Shown here in pieces: positions 14,747 to 26,200 of a DNA stretch of 64,000 bases. The stretch spans positions 127,915,133 through 127,979,132 of the forward strand of contig CM031858.1 in assembly GCA_018697195.1 (NCBI GenBank). The letters run 5' to 3'. The stretch's first letter is position 1. Each line of letters begins with the position of its first letter. The notes beneath the pieces are model-generated. The model was not told the DNA's origin, made no database searches, and saw only the letters and a program-made list of their open reading frames with translations. This DNA is from Certhia americana. Its lineage: Eukaryota; Chordata; Aves; Passeriformes; Certhiidae. Both the position numbers and the translations under genes were made by a program.

Positions 14747-17700
14747 TATGCCAGAGAGGAGAAACATGAGAGGCTTTGCCAGGTGGGAGTGAGTATCCTT
14801 CTCCTCTTTTACCTTGCCTGGCAAATGTGAAGGAGTCAGACTCACTAATTTCCACTGCCCATGAGTAGACATGTGCGTGTTCTGTTGCTCAGTCACTAGA
14901 CAGTCACAGTAAGCATAACTTACGCACACTAAACGTAATAAAGTATGGAACCATGCTAGAAATGCAAAAAGAAGGAATGTGTCTGACTTGCGATTAGAAA
15001 GCTACTTTCAGCAGGCCTTTCCTTTGGGGTTCAGTGTATACTTCTTTTCATTTGTTTAGATAGCACCAAGCTAAAAGTAGTGTAACTTTCAAGTTTGCTA
15101 GCAACAAGGTTCTCTCCTACCAGCTTGTGCTGTGATATTGGAAACTCCAGGCTCAGTCTAAACTCCACTGAAACATCGCCAACAGGCTCTCTGGAGGAGG
15201 TGACCAGTAACTGCTAAAGCCCACAGCAGAGTCAATTGAGGCAATAAACTAGTATCTGCACTCATGAGTGTGCATTCCTTCTCCCCAGGACTTCCGCTCT
15301 GGGGCAATGCAACACCTACAGCTCCTAGGTAACACACCTGACTACAAACCCTTTCATCATTTGCTTTTCTTTTCCAGGCTCTTTTACTGGTTTTGGTTTT
15401 TTCCCTTTGTTTCTGGCTGGGAGAACTTGCCTAGTTAGGCAGAAAGGAAAATCTCACAAATGATGCATACGTGCCACGCAGTTTCATACAGATAGATTGC
15501 ATTATATTTAATTCCAAAGCTTTTAAATTGACTACTATTCATTAATGTCCACATATGGGTACACGTCCCAGCTTGAACTGTTCAAAACCATCTCCTGAGC
15601 ACAGGATTTTTTGCTGACCATCAGCATACAACTACCATTTGTCTACTTATGCAGTGAATTCTCCTATAATCAACTTACTGGTGAAATACTGTATATACAT
15701 CTCCAAATTAATTCTTCCTCGAGATTGGTCTTCAGATTCCACCATATCAGCCAAAAGCTGCTCTGCTCACTATCGTTTTCCACTTGCTAATTAATTAGAG
15801 AAAGTCACAAGAAATACCAGCTAAGTATTTTTGGGGGGCTAAATGAATGAGTCTATTAATTTAAGAAGATTTAGCAATTATGCATTCTCTAATATTGATT
15901 TCCACTAAATCCTATCTGGAAATTAAGGAGATTGATAATAAAACCTTTTATTCAATTCTACTACAATATATCTAATGAATAAATTGGCTGCATGCACATT
16001 CTTAGAACTAGAATCGTTTAGCAATAAATGGTGCAACACAAAGGAGCACATTGTAATTGAAATTAAGGAGGGTGAAAAGCAGGTGTAGGCTGAATTCAGT
16101 AATATGCTAATCAAGCACAATAGAGGAAGGAAATTTTATGTGGTGTGGATTTTTTTCCTCTGATATTCAAAGAATTTAATTTTCCAATTAAATCTTCTTT
16201 TCTTATTTTTGTGTAGCCAGCTCCTGTTTGTTGGGTTCCTCAGCCTGCTCTTTCTCAATGAAAAAAAAATATCTCATGTACAGAGCAGGACACTATGAGC
16301 TGAATCCTCCTGGGACAAAAGAAAAAAAAAAAATTACAGAATTAATTTTGAAAGTTGCTGACAACACATTTTTTCTACTTAAGATTGTTTATTTCTATTC
16401 CAAAACCACAGAAGAGGGGAATGATTTCCATTAATGCAGAAAATGCATCATGGCCCTAAAAGAAAGGAAGGCAAGGAATATGAAAAAAAAAAAACAAAAC
16501 TGAAAACAGACAAGCTCAAATGCTTAACCTCCTTCATCTTCCAGAATGAAAGCTTTAATTGGTTCATGTAAGAGTCATGCCTGTGATCATTTAATTTCAA
16601 GAGTGGCAATACAATCCATTCAGATCTTTGGAGAGTGGTCAGCACCAAAAATCTCTCATATCCCAGGTGTAAATTCTTCTTTTCATTTCAGTAAACCTCA
16701 CACATCTGAGCAATCTTTGAGGATAGAGTTGAAACAGTAAATTGTCTTAGCATTTCCTCTCCTAGGAAACAGAAACAATTTTGTCAATTCTTTAGTGGCT
16801 TCTGAACCTTCAGTCAACACATCTTTTTCCTTTCAATTTTCTTTCTGTTTGATCCACTCTTCTTAAGTGCCTGCTACCTCTTGACTGCACACATGAAGTT
16901 CAAATATCTACCAGAAAAGATACTAAGGACCTGACTTAAAATCCATATATGTTAATTCATCTAAGACTCCCACTGGTTTTAATAAAATTTTGATTAAGCA
17001 ATGTGATGATTCAAATTAGCTTCGTAAATGTACTGTATAATAGATCCTAATTTGTTTTATTGTATTAAAATTCATCTCCTCTTGCCCAACGGAAAAAAAT
17101 GCATATATGTGAGACTCCAACCTTTTTAGACTGAGGTCTTCAGAAAAAAAAAAAGAAAAATGTCAATATCAGAATCAGACATCAAATGCCAGAAGTGCAA
17201 AAAAATGAAATATTGATTCCCAAATCATTAATTTTCATTATTTTTTACTTATTATTACATTATTAATAATAGAATGTGTAATTAAAATAGCTGTCTTGAC
17301 ATTAATTCATTTAATGTTAATAATAAAGATTCAATTAATACTAAATTCATAGGGACCATGTCAAAACAACTCATTGTGGATTGACAGTGTATATACAAGG
17401 GCCACTAAAAGTTAATGATTTCATTCTCAGCAGTCATTTTGTGAAGAAAATATTACTGTCATTGTAAAGACAGCAGAAAGAAAGTAGGTCATTTTCTGGA
17501 GTACAGAGCACAGAATGATAGAGTCAAAATGAGAACTCAGAGAATTTTATAAGCTATTCCTAGGCTTTCCCCGTATAGCCATCTAGATGTATCTTTCACT
17601 GTTTGATAGGCCTTAACTTTTTCAGCCCCATATCCCAATCACAAATGAAGAGTTGCATCTGACATAATTTACAAACAAAACTACTTTAATCACAGATAAT

Positions 17701-20700
17701 CTGCATCCTTAAATAAAATTTGAAATATGTGCATTAGCACAAAAGCTCAGAAGAGCAAATTCTGTATGCGATGTGAAGACTATGAAGATAGACCCTCTTC
17801 TAAAAGTCACTCTTCTTGTCCCTTTCTTTTTATCTTTGCTCCTTTCAGACCCAAACCATGGAAAGAAAGGCATTGACAAGGATCCAAGGACAAGCTGACT
17901 GGAGAAAGCAGCAGCAGAGTGAAAATGGGAACTGCTAAGCATGGCTACTGAGAAAGCAAAGAGGTGGTGAAAAGTAGTCTAGAAAAGATGAAATACTGGG
18001 GTGTCTGTCACTGGACATGGGAAGACAGAGAGAATCCATAAAATCAGTTTTTTTAACAACAGCTTTATGTTCATACACACACAGGTATTTTATCCTCAGT
18101 TTCTCCCTCCAACAACTGCAGCTCTCTCAGGGTGTGAGGGGGAGGGATAACTCTTTCTCTTACGGTGGTTGCAGTTCTTTTAAAAGGCCTCTCAAGCACA
18201 TTTAGCTTTGCATTTGCATACTCATATACCATGTACTGATGCTCAATCTCACATTTTCTGCAGCTAAGACATGAATATACAGTAATTCTGGGGGTAGTTA
18301 TTTTGGTATGATGAAGTCAGCATAATACAGCTGAAAGTGAGAGAAAGCTGCCAAACTTGTATCTTTGATACACCTGAAAGTAAAAATTTCAGAAGAGAAA
18401 TTCCAGTTTTCTGCTAAGTAGCTCAACAGCTAATAGGTTGGTTAATGTCTGCTTCCTCTGTTCTTTGTGTACCTCATCCAAAACAAAATGCATATGCAGT
18501 TTTTGGAGCAGGGAATGAATCTGGCTTGCCGTTGGTGCCAGGGAATGCTGCATTAACAAACTAAAGAATTAGGGTCCCTCTACCTATTTCTAAGGTTCCA
18601 TAAATTCTGTGTCACTTTCTGTGCAGAAATTGGCTTCAAGTGGGAGAAGGAATCTGGAGACATGATTCCCTAGAGGTTACAGAATAATCTTGCAGCTAAT
18701 GCTCTCTGCTCCTCAAGCTGAGAATACATATTCCTAAATTTCTTGCTTAGAGTTTTGCTTATCAGAGCATGCATAATCCAATTCATGGTCCATTAGTCAG
18801 ATCTGGCCCATGGCACTGTTGTGCCTAGCTTTTTCATTTACAGCTATGAAGTGGAGCTGCTCAGATAGTGAATTCTTCCTGAATGGCTGGATAATCCGTC
18901 TCCCTTGGTGAAGAAGTTCTGTTCTCACTTAGAGACAGACCTACTGCCATGCCATATCCAAGGAAGATGAAGCAGGCACCAGCAGACATATGTCTTTTTA
19001 TGAGTACCCACATAAAAACCGAACTGCTGCTCCCTTGGGCTCCAAGTTAACTGTGCAAAAAGCTGTTCCTCCACAAACCCCTTTCAGATGAGGGCTCTGT
19101 GCTGTGAATCCTGAGTAGGAGGAGGTGTTCAGGCTAGTTGCATGTTTAGAGTGGGAAATTGAGCCTCTGCTGAAGCACTTTGGCTCTGTGTACAGACAGT
19201 GGTGAGAGCTGGCACCTCTGAAATGAATTTCCTGAGAGTATTTGATACAGCACTTCATTGCCAAAGGAGCAGTGAGTCCTGGCTTGGTATGTCACAGATA
19301 ACTAAAACAGATTACAGCTGTGGAAAAGACAATCCATTTGGGAATTGAAGAACTCTGGTTTATCATGAATAACTGAAAACTAATAAATAAGTTATCTTAA
19401 ATAAGGTCTCATCAGAGGAAGGAATTTTTAACTTAGTTTCTTAGAAAGAATCTCATTCTACACAGCAAAATATGCACCAGTTGAATTACAAAGGTTGTAT
19501 TGTAGCATATTTAAAAATTAATATTTATCACCCAGACCCATTTTTTCTCTCTTCTCCGAGGATGCATACTCTCCAGAAATGTTTCTTTAAAAATCGGTTA
19601 GCAGAATCAGCTCTTACAGTCTTTAATGTCAGTGGGCTTTCAATACCCTATGGAAAAATTATTACAAAAGCAATTTAAAGTTAATCCCTTGGCAACACTT
19701 TTGCAAACATCAAATTAGCAGTGATGAGATTGTCTGGGCGATTTTGTCCTGTTTAATCAACTATGCTAGACTGGAAAACAGCACTAGGTGATGCTGTGCA
19801 GGAAGTCTCTGTCTCGAAGCTCTGTGACTGCATAGAAACATTACATCAGTAGACGGGGCAGGGATAAGAACTAACACTTCATTTTAGAAAGATTTTTAAC
19901 TTTTCTTTCCTCTAACATGATAGAGAAATAGCACAGATCTAAAAATCGACCATGGTCACCTTTAGGTTAATTTTTCATGGGATTTTCTACCACTGAAGAA
20001 TGGCTTTACAAATGTACAAAGAATACATAGATACACAAAGAATTCATATCTTCTTTAATTTTACTAAAGATCCAGAAAGGCGTATGAAGTCTTTCCTCCT
20101 CCAGGACTGCCAGTTACTTTGGGCTAAGATGGCCTCCCAGAAAATGTTGGTTTTCAATCATGTTAGGTGAAGGAGGGCATCGTATCTGGGACTCTTGCTT
20201 CTGGCTTAGAGCAAACTTCCTAAGTATGAGTCACTGGAGTGTTGTATAGAAGGGAAAAAACCAGCAGGAAAAAACCATTGCCAGTTCCTTTTTTTTTTGT
20301 GGAGTCTACTGCAGTGGGTATATGACTAATGTTTCAAAGTATGAAACTAGTACTGAACCTCTCTGGAGAATGTGCAAAAATTCATTGTTTTTTTTAATCC
20401 TGAGTGGTCTTAGCTATGAACCAAGCTGTGTCAGAACTGCCTGCTCCTGTATTCCTTACTGGGACATTTCCTGTGCTTTTGGTGCTTCATCACTGCTCTG
20501 TGAGTTGCATTCAGCATTTGAATATCCCAGAGAGTATATTCAACCTACATGTGATTGATTGTGAGAAGGGATTCTAATACTGCTAATGCACAGTCTGGGG
20601 CAAGCAGCCTCAGGACTTAGCCTTTAATTCAGATATTAGCAAAATAAGATAGTAATATGCAATTAACTACCCCACAAGCATATTATATGACTTACTTGGT

Positions 20701-21355
20701 TAATATTTATAAGGCATACTTTGGAAATTAAAATACTACATGCACTGAGTATTGTACAGCATGGAAAAATGTTTGACTGTTTAATTCAGGTGGAATGCAT
20801 GTAACACAATGAAACCATGAGTCTTGGCCAGCACACTAGAAATCCTTTGCCATCTTTCATTTGATATGCAAACACTGGATTAAGTTTCCTTTACTTTGGC
20901 CAAACCAGCACTCTCAGGAATCATACTGTGCCTCTCCCACAGCTGTAAAATATTCTTCTTCTTATAGAAGAATATCAGGTGGATTTTGGTAGTAAGGTGC
21001 CAATACCTGGAAATATTTTAGGTGAACACTGGGAGAAAATGTCTGTTCAGTTTGTTAGCTGCAGAAAACTGAGAAAGAAAAATGATGTATCTTACAGACT
21101 TGCAGGTAAACCCTTGAGACGGTAAAGGAGAACTTTATTTTGCCATCCGTAACAGTAAAAGAAACTTAAACCTTAAGGTTCTCCATAGCAAAAGCTACAT
21201 GCTTATCCCAGCCAACAAGCAGAGTTGAACTCCTGATACATGGCACTAATCACACAGGAATATCAGTGACATAAATGTCAAAAGAGTGAGAGAAATTTTA
21301 AAAACGCACCATATATAGACTTATATTGCTTATACCCCTGATTTGCTTTGTATTT
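14747..21355. other. Unique AT-rich DNA with possible regulatory blocks
   Basis: No coding gene is recognised. The interval 15780-16130 contains clustered homeodomain-type cores (TAATTAATTAG near 15788, several ATTA sites) and a POU-like ATATGCTAAT at about 16102-16111. A perfect octamer ATTTGCAT lies at 18212-18219. These features are typical of vertebrate noncoding enhancers, but they are also frequent by chance in AT-rich DNA. A 10-bp hairpin lies at 20950-20975. Short frames of up to 88 codons have no recognisable homology. Confidence 0.4.
20950..20975. repeat. Perfect inverted repeat (10-bp stem, 6-nt loop)
   Basis: The arms 20950-20959 and 20966-20975 are exact reverse complements (atattcttct against agaagaatat). 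There is no terminator-like U-run or longer stem. It is noted only as a local structure. Confidence 0.6.
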
Positions 21356-21620
21356 GGGGGGGGTTCTCATTTTCTTTTCTTTTCTTTTCTTTTCTTTTCT
21401 TTTCTTTTCTTTTCTTTTCTTTTCTTTTCTTTTCTTTTCTTTTCTTTTCTTTTTTCTTTTCTTTTCTTTTTTCTTCTTTTCCTATTTTATTTTATTTTAT
21501 TTTTTCTTTTCCTATTTTATTTTATTTTACTTTATTTTCCTTTTTTTTTCTCACCCCCTCTTTTCTCTTTTCTCCTTCCCTTTTCCCTTCTCGTTTCTCT
21601 TCCCTCTTTTTATCCCTTAT
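21356..21620. repeat. G8 run plus long (TTTTC)n / (TTTTA)n pyrimidine tract
   Basis: A run of eight G at 21356-21363 is followed by an uninterrupted pyrimidine tract from 21370 to about 21483, dominated by TTTTC units. This passes into TTTTA-type units (to about 21540) and then a mixed C/T-rich segment to about 21620. The pentamer period lets all three plus-strand frames stay open for about 100 codons, giving Phe/Ser/Leu-only conceptual products. Those frames are not genes. The TTTTC tract is a mirror repeat and could form triplex DNA. Confidence 0.95.
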
Positions 21621-24234
21621 TTATGCTTTGATTTGCCAATATCAAGTTTTAGCTAGACATGAACCTTAACACTGTTTAGTTTTGTGAATGTGCATTCCTT
21701 GTTGCTCTTTGGCCCTTATATCTATTCCAATAACAGAAGCAGGGCAACCCAAGATGAATACAGATAGAAATCTGTCAGCAGCCCTCTGCTATCTGCCGAC
21801 ATAATCTATCAGAGTTTACATGGGGATTACAACTTCAGATAGAATAAAAAGGAGACAAAGGACGTAGAAAAGCCTGAAGTTGATAAAAAATTAATGTATG
21901 TCTCCTTGTTTTTTAGCTGCTAAAAATACACATTGGCTTAATTAAGACAACATCTATTCTTTAGCAGTTGGAGTCTTAATCTGCCATTGTTTTATTAAGA
22001 TGCACCATGAATATTAAACACCTGATGACTTCATTTCCCCACATTAAGAGCAAAGCCGCTTGTTTTGAACTCTTGATCCTCTTTGTTTGCTTTTTGATTC
22101 ATGCGTGTGTGTTTTCCATTGACATTATTCATAATGCTGTGAGATACAATAGAGAGCTGGGATTCACCCTGAGTGGTGGTGCCTGATGTCTGTTTGGAAC
22201 AAATTCAAACAACCCAAACAGTCCAGGGAAAACTCCAACTTCTCTTGTGATCACCACCTGCCAGGAAGCCAAGCCCAGCTGCAAGGGAACATCACACTTT
22301 GGCAGATCCCCACAACAAGAAAGGTATGTTTTTTCTCAGATTTATTTAAATCCTTAAAGATTCTGGTGATGCAAGCAAGCTGATATGCTCTTCAGAACAG
22401 AGAAGGTTCCATATTATTGTCATCTAAGAACAAAGACATCATTGACACTGTATTCCAAATTGCCTTTTGAAAGATCAGGAAGGTCTGTCAATTAAACAGT
22501 TCCTTGGTTTGAAATACAGAGATGATACAGTCAAATTTTCTCTAGAATTTACAAAAAACAAAACTCAATGTGCATAGCACCACTTTTAGCCTTGATTCAG
22601 CAGAATTTTAGGTACTTGTTTAATTTTTTGTCTGTATTTCACTGCAAGTGCTTTGCTGGACAAAAGCCCTTGTGAACATATAAGGACTTTTAGAAAGCAC
22701 CTGAAGGAATCCATCTTTTCTGACACTGAGGCAGATTTTAAATCATGGATTAGTTCCTGGTTAGAGTAACTGCAGATCAGTGAGCTGAAATGTTGAATGA
22801 CTTAATGTTTTTCATTTCTACTGGCTTCTTGCAGCAACAGTGGACAATGAAAATTATAGGCTTGGTTTGGTGTCTGATGATTGCTTGTCCACATAATTGT
22901 ACTGTCTGCAAGCTTGGCCCAGCTGGGAGACAAAAGACGACGAAATTTAGAAATGTGCTACACGCCAGGGCTGATGTCTTCACATGACACTTGCTCACCT
23001 TTTCTTCACCAGGATCACTGGAGATTTCTTACCTATATAAACCATATTTCCTCTCTTGCCCATGGGCACGATCAAATACAAACAGATAAAAAATTTCTTT
23101 AGCTATAGGTGTAATATGAATGCTTAGATGCCAACTATTGCAGCTGAGTTAGGCTTGTCAGCTTCTACTATTGTCTTTATATTGACATTCATTTTAATGG
23201 TTAATTATCCTTTAAAGTATAAATTCAAGCCAATCACCTCAGTTACATAGTTATTGTCTGAAAATATATTTTTTATGCCTCTGGCACTTACCAACCCAGA
23301 GGAAAAAGAATAAATTAACTTGAAATCTAATCAAAGAAATCTCAGTTTAAATGCAACAACCTCCTGTTTCAATGCCACGTATTACACATCCCAGCTATCT
23401 TGTAAGCTTCTGCAATTGGAAAAGCAAATGTTCACTATCTGTGAAAGTGGCTTTTTCAACCATCTCTAATACTGTAGAATGGAAAGGGTTAACAAGTCTT
23501 TTATCCATATGTGACATAATCAATGCCTTTTAGAGACAACTTTCCACATGGACATTGCCATCTCTTGAGATCAGCTAATCAGTTTCTCAGAAGCTATTAT
23601 AGTCTACTGGCTATGTACAAAACATCTTCAAGAACTACATAACAAATTCCCAGTAGACTCCTGTTCATTGTAGTAAATTATACATATTTCTCCTCTGCTT
23701 AAAACTGAGTTGCGTGTCTATATCAAAACCCTGAACATTTTATTTTCTTTTGAGGAGTCAATAACTGTATTCATGCTCTTGATGTAGAACAGAAAAATTC
23801 ACTAGTCAGGTGTGGGGATGCAGTTTTAGATATCTGGAGCTGGAGCTTCAGAACTTCTTTACTCCAACATAAGGGAAAGCTGCCCTTTACATAGACAAGC
23901 TTTCTTTCTTCTCTAAACAAATTCCTGCCCTTTTGCACTCACAATGAATGCTAAGCTGAACCAAGAAAATAATCAGAATGAAAAACAGCTTGGGAAATGG
24001 AAGGAGGCTGTGAGACATATTGGGTGTCTTTTCATTCATATTAGTTCCCTGAATAAGGTCAACCCTTATGGAAGACATGGCTGGAGATGGGACAGAAGGT
24101 AGGATTGGTAGTCTCATGTCATTTATGATGGTTTAAGGTAATTACATAATTGCTGTCTTAACTAGATATTAAAAGTAGGGGGCTTTACTGTAGCTTATGA
24201 TTTTCTTAGTTACCAATTCATAAAGATATTTAGG
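21621..24234. other. Unique DNA, possible conserved noncoding element
   Basis: No gene is recognised. The block 21880-22180 has a palindromic CTTAATTAAG at 21937-21946, a SOX-like CATTGT at 21985-21990 and further ATTA cores, with less low-complexity sequence than its surroundings. A consensus-like splice donor AAG|GTATGT lies at 22321-22329, after a short GC-richer open stretch (22186-22323). I see no good acceptor upstream, so an exon is not called. Frames at 22790-22987 and 23887-24117 are unrecognised. Confidence 0.4.
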
Positions 24235-24521
24235 TGAACACCTAACTAAAAGTTTCATGCTTGTTGCCTCTCCCGAGGCTGGCGACCTGGTTCGAGAAAG
24301 ACACGATGACTCACTTATATGTCGTTCAGGCAAATCACTCACAGACACCAATGTGGTGGATGGGGAAAAGGCGTTTATTACTTTCTTGCATGAGACCATA
24401 TAAAACTATGGTCTGCTTACAACATTATTAATTTCGTATTGGTTAAGTGCACTGGAGGGGTGAGGCCCTATCTTCCTGTACATCGCGATGTCTTCCGACC
24501 GGGCTCCCTTGTCTAACTACA
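24235..24521 (-). repeat. 3' LTR of the ERV (about 287 bp)
   Basis: Read on the minus strand, the LTR starts with TGTAGTTAG directly after the polypurine tract (TG at 24521-24520) and ends with GTGTTCA (CA at 24236-24235). The polyadenylation signal AATAAA is at 24379-24374 and a TATA-like TATATGG lies upstream of it. It is short for an LTR. The segment is CpG-richer than its surroundings. There is no partner LTR in the window for comparison. Confidence 0.8.
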
Positions 24522-24537
24522 TTTCCCCCCCCCTCCA
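24522..24537 (-). promoter_or_regulatory. Polypurine tract of the ERV
   Basis: The minus strand reads a purine run with nine consecutive G followed by AAA, directly abutting the TG that starts the LTR. This is the normal position of the plus-strand-synthesis primer in retroviruses and fixes the 5' edge of the 3' LTR. Confidence 0.8.
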
Positions 24538-24681
24538 TGATTGAACAAACGTGCAAAACATGTTAAAATAATACAAACTATTGACCCATAATCATGTTAG
24601 TAACAAAAATATAAGGATAGGAATTGTGACAGATGAATAGCAGCATTTAAAACAAGTGGCTATTATAACTGTTAGAACTGC

Positions 24682-25200
24682 TTAAGATAACTGTCTCTGT
24701 TCTAGAAGCATGATATCAATTCTGCTCAGGCGAGACTTGACAAATTGTATCAGTTTGTTAAGGACACAAGGACCAAAGATTAACACAAACAAAATCATTA
24801 TGACTTGTCCCATCAGAGTGGATATTGTGGTGACAACCCAAGGAGAATGGTCAAAAAGTGAGTCAAACCAGTTTCGCTGAGCATCTGCATCCCTTTTTCG
24901 TTGCGCTAGCCTTTCTCTAAGTTCTGCCATTGAATCTCTAATTACACCTGAGTAGTTAGCATAAAAGCAACACTGCTCTTTTAGGGCAGCACACAAGCCT
25001 CCTTCGCGAATGAGTAAAAGATCTAGCCCGCGTCTGTTTTGCAATACTACATCAGAGAGTGAGGAAAGAGACTTTTCTAGGAAGGAGATGGACTTTTCAA
25101 TCCTCTGTAGGTCTTCGTTGATGGTCATCTGGAGTCGAGTTAGGCTTTGTCCTTGGGATACAAGGGCTGAAACTCCTGTCGCCATGCCTGTTGCTCCCAA
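24682..25200 (-). pseudogene. env: TM subunit part of env, still open (172 codons)
   Basis: This is the longest uninterrupted part of the env frame. The Met at 25200 is internal to the fusion-peptide region, so it is not a native start. In order the translation shows the end of the fusion peptide, a heptad-like helical region (about residues 20-55), the conserved QNRRGLDLL-type segment called the immunosuppressive domain, CX6CC at 24993-24967, a C-terminal helical region with a Trp, a hydrophobic anchor (about residues 120-150), and a short tail ending at the native-looking stop. All hallmark residues of the class are present. Whether it is transcribed is unknown. No separate promoter is visible, and the LTR lies downstream of it. 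Confidence 0.85.
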
Positions 25201-26199
25201 GCTGAGGAGTACTGCAAGGGTAACGCCTGTTACCAGTTCTCTTTTCTGTTGCCAAACGCCCCATTCTAGATAATGGTTAACTTATTCGTCTGTGTGGTAC
25301 AGGACTCTAGGAACAATAGCAACTTGGACACAAAAGTCGTTAGTAACATCAAAGTTTTTAACTGATATACAAGAACTAACACCTGAGTGATTGCAAGCCC
25401 ACACTCCCGAAGCTGAGGGAACAACCCAAGAGTGTTTTCTATCAATGGCAACAAGAGTTTTACAAATATGTCTGTTCTGTTGAATTAACTGTCGACTGCC
25501 TACACAAATTCCTTGGCCAGTGATTAGGGGTAAAGTGACTCCTTTTCAGGGGGTATTCCATTGGCATTGGGTTGGGTTAGGATCTCTGGAGGAGGTAAAT
25601 GGGATGTTAAGGGCTACACCTTCATAGAATGGAGGGTTGGTATCATAACAAAGCCAACAGGAGTTAGTAAGGTTTGGCTCAGACGTGTTCAGTGACTGAA
25701 AATCAGCATCTAACATGCGGTAAAATAAGTCATAGGGGGTTGCCTCATGCGTGTTGTGTGAGAATGTCAAATCAGTGGACTGAGGGCTCCACAAGGTAGG
25801 CACGGGTGCCTTGCCTTTGGAGTTTGGCTGGTCTAAGACTTTGTTGGGTCCAATAACGGTGTGTGACTGCGGGAGGACCCTGATAACTTGGACAACTGTA
25901 CCCAAATCTTTGCCCCACTTATGGATAAATACTGACCACATTCTGCCTAAGGACCAACTCTTATCATGTGGTTGCAGAACTACGACTTACAGAAGGTTAC
26001 CGGTTCCTCTTTCTTTTACTCCACCATTCCCATCAAAAGTGGGTGCCTTACAATGGTGTGGACAATATTTTACTTCTAAAAATTCGTCTTTTTTGGCAGG
26101 TTTCCATGTATTGCTGGTATTTCTATTCCTTAGTTGACTTCCTGACGTGTCAGATTCAGGGGAACTGTTCTTCTTTGTAACTGTTTCATTTAAAAACAT
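24682..26199 (-). pseudogene. env: Endogenous retroviral env, partial, three in-frame stops
   Basis: A single minus-strand frame runs from SU through TM. It is broken by stops at 25987-25989 (TAA), 25546-25548 (TGA) and 25282-25284 (TAA). I see no frameshift between the pieces. The SU part carries CWLC at 25648-25659, the disulfide-exchange motif of gammaretroviral-type envelopes, and several N-X-S/T sites. A dibasic KR, followed by a hydrophobic stretch rich in Gly, Ala, Leu and Val, marks the likely SU/TM junction and fusion peptide just upstream of 25200. The N-terminus lacks a signal peptide and part of the receptor-binding region, which agrees with 5' truncation near 26200. As it stands it cannot encode a complete envelope. 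The family role is receptor binding and membrane fusion at the virion or cell surface. Confidence 0.85.
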
Positions 26200-26200
26200 T

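Larger units (their letters stand above)
24235..26200 (-). mobile_element. 5'-truncated gammaretrovirus-like ERV (env + 3' LTR)
   Basis: On the minus strand the order is env (26199 to 24682), a short spacer, a polypurine tract and a 3' LTR ending at 24235. No gag, pro, pol, primer-binding site or 5' LTR is present. Sequence beyond about 26200 looks like unique host DNA. The copy is therefore a remnant of a longer provirus cut off inside SU. The envelope type (CWLC in SU, CX6CC in TM, one membrane anchor) places it with gammaretrovirus-like ERVs (class I). Because only one LTR remains, age cannot be estimated from LTR divergence. The right-hand edge is approximate. Confidence 0.85.

Noticed and set aside
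21326..21669. Three overlapping plus-strand frames of about 100 codons
   Set aside because: All come from the (TTTTC)n tract, whose pentamer period contains no stop in any frame. The products are Phe/Ser/Leu only.
24280..24300. GGTTCGAGA resembling a tRNA T-loop
   Set aside because: It lies inside the ERV LTR and has no cloverleaf around it. No tRNA gene is supported in the window.
25010..26180. Plus-strand frames opposite env
   Set aside because: They are antisense shadows of the env frame.
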